From contig JAOPZD010000199.1 in assembly GCA_025964295.1 (NCBI GenBank), positions 1 through 6,860 on the forward strand: 6,860 nucleotides of DNA, in the 5' to 3' direction. This DNA comes from Conexibacter sp. (GTDB lineage: Bacteria > Actinomycetota > Thermoleophilia > Solirubrobacterales > Solirubrobacteraceae). Under the pieces are notes generated by a model, which was given only the letters and a program-made list of their open reading frames with translations, was not told the DNA's origin and ran no database searches. Shown in pieces: positions 1-5,338 of this stretch (positions are counted from its first letter, which is position 1; every line of letters starts with the position of its first letter). The position numbers and the translations under genes were made by a program.

Positions 1-414
1 GCCCGGGACGCCGCCGCTGGTGCGCTGCAGCCAGCGCAGCAGCTGCGGGTCGGCCGTCCAGCGCGCGAGGTCCTCGCCGTCGGGCAGCAGCGGGTCGGCC
101 GTGTCGCCGGCCACCAGGGCCAGCGCCTCGTTGACGCCCTGGAGGTACTCGAGGCCGATGTCGGCCTGGACCGCGCCGGGCAGCCGGGCGCGCAGGACCG
201 CGCGGCGCTCCCACGCGTTGCGCTGGGCGACGGCGTTGGCGCCCAGCAGCGGCAGGACCTGCGCGCGAGGCCTTCCTCGGCCCGTGTCCTCGCAGGCGCC
301 CAGCAGCGCGGGCAGCTCGCGCATCCCCGCGAAGCAGCCCTCGACCACGCGCTTGAGCGTGTCGAGGGCCAGCTCCTGCTGCGGATCGGGATCGCGGGGT
401 CGCCGCACGCGCAT
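1..414 (-). CDS. Unrecognised protein, N-terminal 138 residues (cut by left edge)
   Basis: A stop-free minus-strand frame runs from an ATG at 414-412 to the window edge, with nearly every codon ending in G or C as in the neighbouring genes; the opposite frame gives an implausible Arg/Ser-rich product. The protein starts MRVRRPRDPDPQQ and continues as a probably all-helical, Ala/Leu/Arg-rich sequence (for example LDTLKRVVEGCFAGMRELP near residues 18-36 and ADIGLEYLQGVNEALALV near 90-107). I see no signal peptide, membrane segment or catalytic motif and do not recognise the family. There is no good Shine-Dalgarno sequence; a 16-bp dyad lies 2 nt before the ATG. A patch of rare codons (CGA GGA AGG CCT, about 276-265) is odd but keeps the frame open. 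It lies 43 nt after the ferritin-like gene ending at 458, so read-through from that operon is possible. A later start cannot be excluded. Confidence 0.6.
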   Translation of the reverse strand, partial: MRVRRPRDPDPQQELALDTLKRVVEGCFAGMRELPALLGACEDTGRGRPRAQVLPLLGANAVAQRNAWERRAVLRARLPGAVQADIGLEYLQGVNEALALVAGDTADPLLPDGEDLARWTADPQLLRWLQRTSGGVPG

Positions 415-416
415 CG

Positions 417-432
417 GGGGAACCTGTTCCCC
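417..432. repeat. 16-bp perfect dyad just upstream of the left-edge gene
   Basis: GGGGAAC (417-423), a 2-nt centre CT, then GTTCCCC (426-432) form a perfect inverted repeat. It ends 2 nt before the ATG of the left-edge gene, where a ribosome binding site would be expected. It could be a repressor site, a small RNA hairpin hiding the start, or the second part of a terminator after the ferritin-like gene. It is not a LexA box of the GAAC-N4-GTTC type, because the half-sites are only 2 nt apart. Confidence 0.5.
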
Positions 433-435
433 GGC

Positions 436-457
436 GCGCGCGGGTGAAACCGCGCGC
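436..457 (-). terminator. GC hairpin directly after a ferritin-like stop codon
   Basis: GCGCGCGG (436-443) and CCGCGCGC (450-457) form an 8-bp perfect stem around a 6-nt loop. It abuts the TAG stop (460-458) of the ferritin-like gene on the minus strand. No T-run follows, so intrinsic termination is uncertain; the dyad at 417-432 comes next. Together they could terminate or attenuate transcription into the left-edge gene, or protect the 3' end of the ferritin mRNA. Confidence 0.4.
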
Positions 458-1129
458 CTACCTGATGAAGCCGGTGCCGTTGACCGCGGCCAGCACCTGC
501 GCCTTGGTCAGCGCCGGGTTGAACGCGGCGGGCGCGGGCGCCATGCCGCCGATGTTGCGGATCCACGCGGCGTGGCGGGCCTCGACCGGGTGGATCGAGA
601 TCGCGGCCTTGAAGATCGCGTTGGACTGGATGAACGGCGCCTGGCCCTGGTAGGCCTGGACGCCCGTGTCCTCCAGCGTGATCGCCGTCGCCGTGAACGC
701 CGCCTGCGACTGCACGGCCGAGCCGAAGTCGAAGGCCGGCCGCTTGACCGCCGAGGACCCGAGCGCCTTCTTCAGCGCCTGGACGTGGGCGGCCTCGTGC
801 TGGTGCACGGTGCGGGCGAGCCGCTTGTGCTCGCCGGTCAGCCCGGCGTGCTTGAGCGCCGACGCGTAGAACGCCGACTCCAGGTACTCGAGCGTCAGCG
901 CGAAGTTGAGGATCGCGACGTCGCCCTTCGGCGTGGCGGCGCCCGCGGACGCGCCCGGCAGCAGCCCGCCGGCGACGGCGGCGCCGCCCACGGCGAGCCC
1001 CGAGGTCCGCAGGAAGCGGCGCCGCGACTGGCCCTCGGCCTGCTCGGCCGTCTCCCGTAGCGCGCCGTCGGTGTCGAAGTCGAGCACGCCGGCCAGGTCG
1101 ACCCGCGGCTTCTTGTTCATGAACATCAT
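458..1129 (-). CDS. Tat-exported ferritin-like (diiron-fold) protein, copy A
   Basis: A 223-residue protein with a clear twin-arginine signal, S35-R-R-R-F-L40, followed by a hydrophobic Gly/Ala stretch (about 43-66); export in folded form, already metal-loaded, is expected. The mature part is a four-helix Ferritin_2-type domain (like Pfam PF13668). Helix 1 has LEYLE (E81, E84), helix 2 has HEAAH (E112, H115), the third helix has E153 in TLEDTG, and helix 4 has VEARH (E183, H186). This two-ExxH pattern is that of a diiron site, so iron or manganese binding, peroxide handling or oxidase activity is plausible; the substrate is unknown. I chose the ATG at 1129 because GGGAG (1146-1142) lies upstream, although its 12-nt spacing is long; ATGs at 1126 and 1120 are alternatives. 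It begins 19 nt after the stop of its paralogue, so it is probably the second gene of an operon. Open frame upstream of 1129 overlaps the paralogue and is a shadow. Confidence 0.88.
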   Translation of the reverse strand: MMFMNKKPRVDLAGVLDFDTDGALRETAEQAEGQSRRRFLRTSGLAVGGAAVAGGLLPGASAGAATPKGDVAILNFALTLEYLESAFYASALKHAGLTGEHKRLARTVHQHEAAHVQALKKALGSSAVKRPAFDFGSAVQSQAAFTATAITLEDTGVQAYQGQAPFIQSNAIFKAAISIHPVEARHAAWIRNIGGMAPAPAAFNPALTKAQVLAAVNGTGFIR

Positions 1130-1148
1130 GATGGTCTGGATCTCCCGG

Positions 1149-1823
1149 TCAGGACTTGATGAAGCCGGTCTTCTTGACGGCGGCGAGGATCGCCGACATC
1201 GACTGCGGGGTGCTGAACGCCTCGGGCGCCGGCTTGACCGACTTGCCCGCGTAGAGCAGGTCGCGCACCCACGCCGCGTGGCGCGCCTCGACGGCGAGGA
1301 TCGCCCCGGCCGGCCCGAGGACCGCGTTCTGGTGAATGCGCGGCGCCTGGCCCTGGTAGGCGGCGACGCCCGTGTCCTCGAGCACCTTGGAGGTGCGCAG
1401 GAACGTGCTCCACTTCCGGGTCGTGCCCTTGAAGTCGAACGACGGCTTGGCGACGGCCTTGGCACCGAGCACGCCCTTGAGCGTCGCGACGTGCGTGGCC
1501 TCGTGGCTGGCCACGACCTGCGCGAAGTTCAGCACCGACCCGGAGAAGTTGCCGCGCGCGAGCGCCTCGGCGTAGAACGCCGCCTCCAGGTACTCCAGCG
1601 TCAGCGCGAAGTTGAGGATCTTGACGTCCTCCTTCTTGCTGCCGCCCCGGCGCGCGCTCGCGGCGCCCGGCAGGATCGCCATCGCGATCCCGAGGCCGCC
1701 GGCCGCGGCACCCGCGCGGCGGAACAGCCCACCGCGGGTCTGGCCCGCCTCGTCCAGCCCGGCCATGGCCTCGGCCACCGCCTGGTCGTCGTCGAATGCG
1801 ACGACGCTCAGCTCATCACTCAT
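1149..1823 (-). CDS. Exported ferritin-like (diiron-fold) protein, copy B
   Basis: A 224-residue paralogue of the next gene on this strand. After an acidic N-terminus comes G31-G-L-F-R-R-A-G38, an atypical twin-arginine motif without the usual FLK part, then a hydrophobic stretch ending near LPGAASA (51-57); Tat export is likely but less certain than for copy A. The ferritin-like domain shows E77 and E80 in LEYLE, HEATH (E108, H111), E149 in VLEDTG and VEARH (E179, H182), the complete set expected for a diiron centre. The ILNFALTLEYLE helix is the strongest match: residues 67-86 agree with copy A 71-90 at 17 of 20 positions. The start at 1823 is set by a good Shine-Dalgarno, AGGGGA (1834-1829), 5 nt upstream; a longer in-frame ATG at 1913 has no such site and would add a poorly conserved leader crossing the divergent control region. 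It is first in its operon and divergent from the cupredoxin gene. Confidence 0.9.
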   Translation of the reverse strand: MSDELSVVAFDDDQAVAEAMAGLDEAGQTRGGLFRRAGAAAGGLGIAMAILPGAASARRGGSKKEDVKILNFALTLEYLEAAFYAEALARGNFSGSVLNFAQVVASHEATHVATLKGVLGAKAVAKPSFDFKGTTRKWSTFLRTSKVLEDTGVAAYQGQAPRIHQNAVLGPAGAILAVEARHAAWVRDLLYAGKSVKPAPEAFSTPQSMSAILAAVKKTGFIKS

Positions 1824-1876
1824 GTTCGTCCCCTGTTCGGAGTTGTCGCCGGTTCCTGCGCCCGACCTGGGCGATC

Positions 1877-1911
1877 GGATCAGCGGGCGACGCGCCAAGG
1901 TCCGCTGATCC
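1877..1911. promoter_or_regulatory. Perfect 10-bp inverted repeat in the ferritin/cupredoxin divergent region
   Basis: GGATCAGCGG (1877-1886) and CCGCTGATCC (1902-1911) are exact reverse complements separated by 15 nt. The dyad is in the 117-nt space (1824-1940) between divergent starts. A dimeric regulator acting on both genes is the natural reading; an RNA hairpin in the cupredoxin leader is the alternative. No TA dinucleotide occurs anywhere in 1824-1940, so I find no TANNNT -10 box for either gene; an alternative sigma factor or activator may be needed. Confidence 0.6.
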
Positions 1912-1940
1912 ACCGGCGGCCCGCGCGCGCACCACCCCCC

Positions 1941-2282
1941 ATGAAGTCCTCCGCGCAGCTCGCCGCCCTCGTGACCGTGGCCGCCGTCGGCGCCGCCGCC
2001 TCGCTGCCCACCGCCCTGGCGGCGACGCCGAAGCAGGCCACCGTCACGTTGAAGGACATCTCCTTCAAGAAGGCCACCACGCGCATCGCGCGCGGCGGCT
2101 CGGTCACCTGGATCTGGAAGGACGGGTCCTCACCGCACAACGTCACGTTCGCCCGCAGGCACAGCAGGACGCAGAAGACGGGGACCTACACCCTGCGCTT
2201 CGCCACGGCGGGGACGTTCCGCTACCACTGCACGATCCACCCGGGGATGGACGGCAAGGTGGTCGTTGCGGCGGCCAGCTGA
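1941..2282 (+). CDS. Exported plastocyanin-like cupredoxin
   Basis: A 113-residue small blue-copper-type protein. Residues 1-27 form a classical Sec signal (MKSS, hydrophobic Ala/Val core, then TALA with probable cleavage after A27). The mature part is a single short cupredoxin domain beginning ATVTLKDISF. All four type-1 copper ligands are visible: H66 in SPHNVTF, then C97, H100 and M103 in the block YHCTIHPGM. The WIWKDGSSPHN segment is typical of the bacterial plastocyanin/amicyanin-like family. The expected role is electron transfer or copper handling outside the membrane; its partner is unknown. The ATG at 1941 is chosen because it exactly precedes the signal peptide, but it is preceded by a C-run with no Shine-Dalgarno sequence. 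It is divergent from the ferritin-like operon, with a shared dyad between them, and the SRPBCC gene starts 19 nt after its stop. Confidence 0.9.
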   Translation: MKSSAQLAALVTVAAVGAAASLPTALAATPKQATVTLKDISFKKATTRIARGGSVTWIWKDGSSPHNVTFARRHSRTQKTGTYTLRFATAGTFRYHCTIHPGMDGKVVVAAAS

Positions 2283-2294
2283 CAGGACTAGGGT
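2266..2294 (+). promoter_or_regulatory. Candidate leaderless promoter of the SRPBCC gene
   Basis: TTGCGG (2266-2271), a 17-nt spacer and TAGGGT (2289-2294) match a housekeeping-type -35/-10 pair (TTGNNN, TANNNT). The ATG at 2302 follows after 7 nt, so transcription would start at or beside the start codon, giving a leaderless mRNA. This fits the poor Shine-Dalgarno sequence there. The -35 box lies inside the last codons of the cupredoxin gene. Confidence 0.5.
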
Positions 2295-2301
2295 CGGGCG
2301 C

Positions 2302-2745
2302 ATGGCCGGACGCTTCGAAGGGACCACCGTCGTCGACAGGCCGATCGAGGAGGTCTTCGCGTTCCTCGCCGACGGCGAGAACGACCCCAAGTTCAGCCCT
2401 CGGGTGCAGACGATCCGCAAGGTCACCGACGGCCCGATCGGGGTCGGCACGCGCTTCGCCAGCACGGTCAAGGACGCCGGGATGACGACCAAGCGCGAGT
2501 TCGAGCTGACCGAGTTCGCGCCGCCGACGACGATCCGCTGGGCCGAGCGCTCCAAGAACGCGGTTACCGCGCCGGCGGGCGGCTACGACCTGGCGCCGGA
2601 CGGCGCCGGAACCCGCGTCACGATCTTCAACGAGCTCGAGGGCCACGGCGCCGGCAAGCTGATCGCCGGCTTCGCGCTGCGCTCCGCGCGCAAGGGCGCC
2701 GACGACTTCGCGGCGTCGATCAAGCGCGCGGTCGAGGCCGGCTAG
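2302..2745 (+). CDS. SRPBCC-fold (polyketide cyclase/START-like) protein
   Basis: A 147-residue cytoplasmic protein with no signal or membrane segment. It opens with FEGTTVVDRPIEEVFAFLAD, the beta strand and first helix typical of SRPBCC/polyketide_cyc2 proteins. The alternating strands GVGTRFAS (48-55), KREFELTEFAPPTTIRW (64-80) and TRVTIFNELEG (104-114) follow, then a long C-terminal helix (about 118-145). This helix-grip fold binds hydrophobic ligands; no catalytic residues can be assigned, and the ligand is unknown. The start at 2302 fits the domain boundary; an in-frame ATG at 2266 would overlap the cupredoxin gene and add a non-homologous leader. It may be cotranscribed with the cupredoxin gene (19-nt gap) and also driven by its own promoter at 2266-2294. 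Its TAG stop overlaps the stop of the convergent phosphotransferase gene. Confidence 0.85.
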   Translation: MAGRFEGTTVVDRPIEEVFAFLADGENDPKFSPRVQTIRKVTDGPIGVGTRFASTVKDAGMTTKREFELTEFAPPTTIRWAERSKNAVTAPAGGYDLAPDGAGTRVTIFNELEGHGAGKLIAGFALRSARKGADDFAASIKRAVEAG

Positions 2746-3803
2746 CCCGTCGTGCGGTGCAGCGCCTCGCGCGCGAGCTGCGGCACGCCGCGCTCGAGCG
2801 AGGCGAAGTAGGGGTCGTCGGTCCTGCCCTCGCGGTAGCGGCGGAAGCTGCTCTCCAGGAAGATCGCCGCCTTCCACAGCGCGAGCACCTCGTAGAACAG
2901 CAGGCCGTCGACGTCGCGGCCGGTGATCGTCGCGTAGCGATCGCGCAGCGCGTCGGGCGACGGGAAGCCGGGCCGCCGCGTCACGACCGAGAGCATGTTC
3001 ATGGGGTTCTCGGCGTCGCCGGGACGCGCCCACGTCGCGCACAGGTAGCCGAGGTCGGCGAGCGGGTCGCCGAGCGTCGCCATCTCCCAGTCCAGCACGA
3101 CGCGCAGCCGCGGGCGCTCGCGGTCGAACATCACGTTCCCGAGCCGGAAGTCGCCGTGGACGACGGCGGCGTCGCCCGACGGCGGGATCCGCCGCGCCAG
3201 CCACGCGCCGACGCGCTCGACCTCCGCGACGTCGCGCGTGCGCTGGCTCTCCCACAGCGCGCCGAACCGCCGCACCTGGCGCTCCAGGTAGCCGGCCGGG
3301 CGCCCGAGCGCTCCGAGCCCGGCGGCCTGCGGATCGACGGCGTGCAGCTCGGCCAGCGCGTCGACGAGCTCGCCGGCGACGTCGGCGCGGCCGGCCACGG
3401 TGTCCAGCGCCGCGGGCATCCGCTCGCCGAGCACGTCGCCGTCGACGTGCTCCATCACGAAGAACGGCATGCCGATGACGCCGGCGTCCTCGCACACCGC
3501 CAGCACCGCCGGGACCCGCACCCCGGCCGGGCCCAGCGCGGCCAGCAGCCGCGCCTCGCGGACGACGTCGTGGGCCGACGGCGCCAGCGGCGGGCGCGGC
3601 GGTCGCCGCAGGACGACGCGCAGCCCGTCCCCGCGGCGCAGCTCGTAGGTCACGTTGGAGTGGCCGTCGCCGATCGGCGCCGCCACGAGCTCCCCGCTGC
3701 CGAGCCCGTGCGCGTCGAGGAACCGCTCCAGCGGCCCGAGCACGATCAGCGGCGGCCGGGCGGCGGCCGCCGCCTGCGCCTCCGTGGCGACGACGTCGGC
3801 CAT
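2742..3803 (-). CDS. ACAD10/11-type phosphotransferase (APH/kinase-like fold)
   Basis: A 353-residue aminoglycoside-phosphotransferase-fold protein of the subgroup fused to acyl-CoA dehydrogenases in ACAD10/ACAD11, here stand-alone. The nucleotide loop is GDGHSNVTY (45-53); VVLRRPP (63-69) has Arg where kinases have the ATP-binding Lys, which is common in this subgroup. E83 follows in REARLL, then the hinge-like FFVMEHVDG (114-122). The Brenner motif HGDFRLGN places the catalytic Asp at 218 and the metal-binding Asn at 223. The second metal site is DWEMATLGDP (D238). Members phosphorylate hydroxyacyl-CoA-type substrates (LvaA, ACAD11); antibiotic resistance is a less likely role. The start at 3803 lies 6 nt after the stop of the SDR gene, with only a weak ribosome site, implying coupled translation in a two-gene operon. 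The stop codon shares CTAG (2742-2745) with the convergent gene, leaving no room for a terminator. Confidence 0.88.
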   Translation of the reverse strand: MADVVATEAQAAAAARPPLIVLGPLERFLDAHGLGSGELVAAPIGDGHSNVTYELRRGDGLRVVLRRPPRPPLAPSAHDVVREARLLAALGPAGVRVPAVLAVCEDAGVIGMPFFVMEHVDGDVLGERMPAALDTVAGRADVAGELVDALAELHAVDPQAAGLGALGRPAGYLERQVRRFGALWESQRTRDVAEVERVGAWLARRIPPSGDAAVVHGDFRLGNVMFDRERPRLRVVLDWEMATLGDPLADLGYLCATWARPGDAENPMNMLSVVTRRPGFPSPDALRDRYATITGRDVDGLLFYEVLALWKAAIFLESSFRRYREGRTDDPYFASLERGVPQLAREALHRTTG

Positions 3804-3809
3804 CGAGGC

Positions 3810-4595
3810 CTACGACAACGTCCAGCCGCCGTCGACCAGGACCGGCACGCCGTGCATGAACGACGCGTCGTCGGAGGCGAGGAACAGCGCCAGCGCCGCC
3901 ACCTCCTCCGGCTCGCCCCAGCGCCCGGCGGGCGTCGCCGCGATCGCGGCGTTGACGTGCTCGTTGCCGAGCTCGGGCGTGCGCAGCTCGACGGTCATGC
4001 CCGTGGCGATGGCGCCCGGGCAGATCGCGTTGGCGCGGATGCCGTGGCGTCCGTAGTCGAACGCCAGCTGCTTGGTCAGCCCGATCAGCCCGTGCTTGGA
4101 CGTGGTGTACGCCGCGCCCCCGCCGCCGGCGACGACGCCGGCGATCGAGGCGGTGTTGACGATCGCGCCCTTGCCCTGCTCGAGCATCGCCGGGACGAGC
4201 GCGTGGGCCATCAGGTACGGCCCGTTGAGGTTGACCGCGAGGATGCGCGTCCACAGCTCCCAGCTCGTCTCGTGCACGGGGGTGTAGTCGTCCAGGATCC
4301 CCGCGTTGTTGCAGAGGACGTCGACGCGCCCGCGCGCCGCGAGGCCGGCGCCGAAGGCCGCCACCGCCGCGCGATCGCTGACGTCCAGGACGACCGGGCG
4401 CGCGCGGTCCGACGTCCCGCCGAGGTCGGCGACCGTGCGCTCCAGGCCGGCGGCGTCGACGTCGACGGCCACGACGCTCGCGCCCTCGGCGTGGAAGCCG
4501 CGCGCCATGGCGGCGCCCATGCCCGACCCGGCCCCGGTCACCACGGCGACCCTTCCCTCGAACCGGTCTCCGCGCGCCTGCTCGCTCGTCGTCAT
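3810..4595 (-). CDS. SDR-family NAD(P)-dependent oxidoreductase 1
   Basis: A 261-residue classical short-chain dehydrogenase/reductase of normal length. It has TGAGSGMG (20-27) for the dinucleotide, D45 at the end of strand 2 (favouring NAD(H) over NADP(H)), DVS (71-73), NNAG (96-99), N122 in VNLNG, S150 in NTAS, and the catalytic pair Y163/K167 in YTTSK. The PG turn is at 193-194 and the C-terminal VDGGW at 254-258. The active-site tetrad is complete. The substrate cannot be read from sequence; resemblance to FabG-like proteins is generic. It is followed after 6 nt by the phosphotransferase gene, so an alcohol/ketone step coupled to phosphorylation is plausible. The start at 4595 lies 6 nt after a TAGGTT box with no convincing Shine-Dalgarno, suggesting a leaderless transcript. 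It is divergent from the XRE-cupin regulator and probably controlled by it through the dyad at 4631-4646. Confidence 0.9.
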   Translation of the reverse strand: MTTSEQARGDRFEGRVAVVTGAGSGMGAAMARGFHAEGASVVAVDVDAAGLERTVADLGGTSDRARPVVLDVSDRAAVAAFGAGLAARGRVDVLCNNAGILDDYTPVHETSWELWTRILAVNLNGPYLMAHALVPAMLEQGKGAIVNTASIAGVVAGGGGAAYTTSKHGLIGLTKQLAFDYGRHGIRANAICPGAIATGMTVELRTPELGNEHVNAAIAATPAGRWGEPEEVAALALFLASDDASFMHGVPVLVDGGWTLS

Positions 4596-4601
4596 CGCCG
4601 C

Positions 4602-4629
4602 AACCTAAGCGCGCCGCAGCGCGCACCAG
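4602..4629 (-). promoter_or_regulatory. Candidate leaderless promoter of SDR 1
   Basis: On the minus strand, TAGGTT (4607-4602) fits TANNNT and lies 6 nt before the ATG at 4595, so transcription would start at the start codon. A weak -35 candidate, CTGGTG (4629-4624), is 16 nt further upstream. The spacer holds a GCGCGC-TGCG-GCGCGC dyad. The 16-bp operator candidate begins directly upstream at 4631. Confidence 0.5.
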
Positions 4630-4630
4630 T

Positions 4631-4646
4631 ACGTCCGATCGGAGGT
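4631..4646 (+). promoter_or_regulatory. Operator candidate, copy A (16-bp near-palindrome)
   Basis: ACGTCCGATCGGAGGT contains the perfect 10-bp palindrome TCCGATCGGA (4634-4643). The same 16 bases, with one mismatch, occur on the minus strand at 5354-5339. Copy A sits between the -35 regions of the divergent SDR 1 and XRE-cupin genes, where a bound dimer could repress or activate both. The likely binder is the XRE-cupin protein encoded next door (inference). Confidence 0.65.
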
Positions 4647-4648
4647 CG

Positions 4649-4675
4649 TTCGGGGCCCGAGACCGGGGGTAGACT
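4649..4675 (+). promoter_or_regulatory. Candidate promoter of the XRE-cupin regulator gene
   Basis: TAGACT (4670-4675) fits a TANNNT -10 box and ends 11 nt before the ATG at 4687, leaving a leader of only a few nucleotides. The -35 is weak: TTCGGG (4649-4654, 15-nt spacer) is the best option. The operator candidate at 4631-4646 lies just upstream, consistent with autoregulation. Confidence 0.4.
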
Positions 4676-4686
4676 CGGCCGACTCC

Positions 4687-5337
4687 ATGGCCCAGCAGAA
4701 GTCCCAAGAGCCTGCGCTCGGCATCCCGCCCGTCGTCGCGGCCCGCCTCCGCGCCCACCGCGAGCGCCACGGCATGTCGGCGCGCTCGCTGGCGCGCGAG
4801 GTCCGCTGCTCGCCGAGCCTGATCTCGCAGATCGAGAACGGCAAGGCCAACCCGTCGGTGGCGACGCTGTACGCCATCGTCTCGGCGCTCGGCATCTCGC
4901 TCGACGAGCTGTTCGCCGACCCCGAGCCCGCCGACCGGCCCGACCAGCTGACCGCCGCCGAGCGCCTCGAGGGCGGCATGGTCCTGCGCAGCGACCGGCG
5001 GCCGAGCATCAGCCTGGCCAGCGGCGTGCACTGGGAGCGGCTGACGCCGACGACCGACCCGGACGTCGACTTCCTCTACGTCACCTACGACGTCGGCGGG
5101 GCGTCCTGCCCGCCCGACGCGCTCATGCGCCACAACGGCCGCGAGTACGGGCTCGTCCTCGCCGGGCGCCTCGGCGCGACCGTCGGCTTCGACAACTACG
5201 AGCTGGAGCCGGGCGACTCGATCGTCCTGCCCTCCACCACCCCGCACCGCTTCTGGACGATCGGCGACCAGCCGACGACCGTGGTGTGGACCGTCGTCGG
5301 GCGCACCGGCGACCCGCGCTCGCCGTTCGACTCCTAG
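4687..5337 (+). CDS. XRE-family HTH regulator with C-terminal cupin sensor
   Basis: A 216-residue DNA-binding regulator. The N-terminal helix-turn-helix (about 17-76) reads VAARLRAHRERHGMSARSLA, then CSPSLISQIENGKANPS with SLISQIE as recognition helix, and ends LGISLDELF, the canonical XRE/SinR/PuuR-type domain. A linker (about 77-125) leads to a small-molecule-sensing cupin (about 126-205). Motif 1 is around RHNGREYGLVLAGRLG (H149, E153, G160) and motif 2 is LEPGDSIVLPSTTPHRFW (G176, P182, H187). Cupin metal ligands appear incomplete (no clear HxH), so it may bind an effector without metal. Such proteins usually regulate the adjacent catabolic genes. It is divergent from the SDR 1-phosphotransferase operon and upstream of SDR 2, with a matching 16-bp dyad at each junction. 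The start is supported by a -10 box upstream; no good Shine-Dalgarno sequence is seen. Confidence 0.92.
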   Translation: MAQQKSQEPALGIPPVVAARLRAHRERHGMSARSLAREVRCSPSLISQIENGKANPSVATLYAIVSALGISLDELFADPEPADRPDQLTAAERLEGGMVLRSDRRPSISLASGVHWERLTPTTDPDVDFLYVTYDVGGASCPPDALMRHNGREYGLVLAGRLGATVGFDNYELEPGDSIVLPSTTPHRFWTIGDQPTTVVWTVVGRTGDPRSPFDS

Positions 5338-5338
5338 A

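Noticed and set aside
417..432. LexA/SOS box at GGGGAAC-CT-GTTCCCC
   Set aside because: Gram-positive SOS boxes have four bases between GAAC and GTTC; here there are only two.
20..1060. Plus-strand open frame over the left-edge gene and ferritin copy A
   Set aside because: Arg/Ser/Gly-rich with no motif, while the minus strand carries the clear Tat/ferritin-like gene and a GC3-rich frame.
1130..1465. N-terminal extension of ferritin copy A
   Set aside because: The added residues overlap copy B in another frame and are Arg/Ser-rich; the Tat signal fixes the real start near 1129.
3744..3752. GATCAGCGG, a 9-bp match to one arm of the 1877-1911 dyad
   Set aside because: A single half-site inside the phosphotransferase coding sequence with no partner arm; most likely chance.
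2742..3803. Aminoglycoside resistance gene
   Set aside because: The HGDFRLGN and DWEMATLGDP blocks and the LRRPP segment fit the ACAD10/11-type subgroup, and the linked SDR suggests metabolism rather than resistance.
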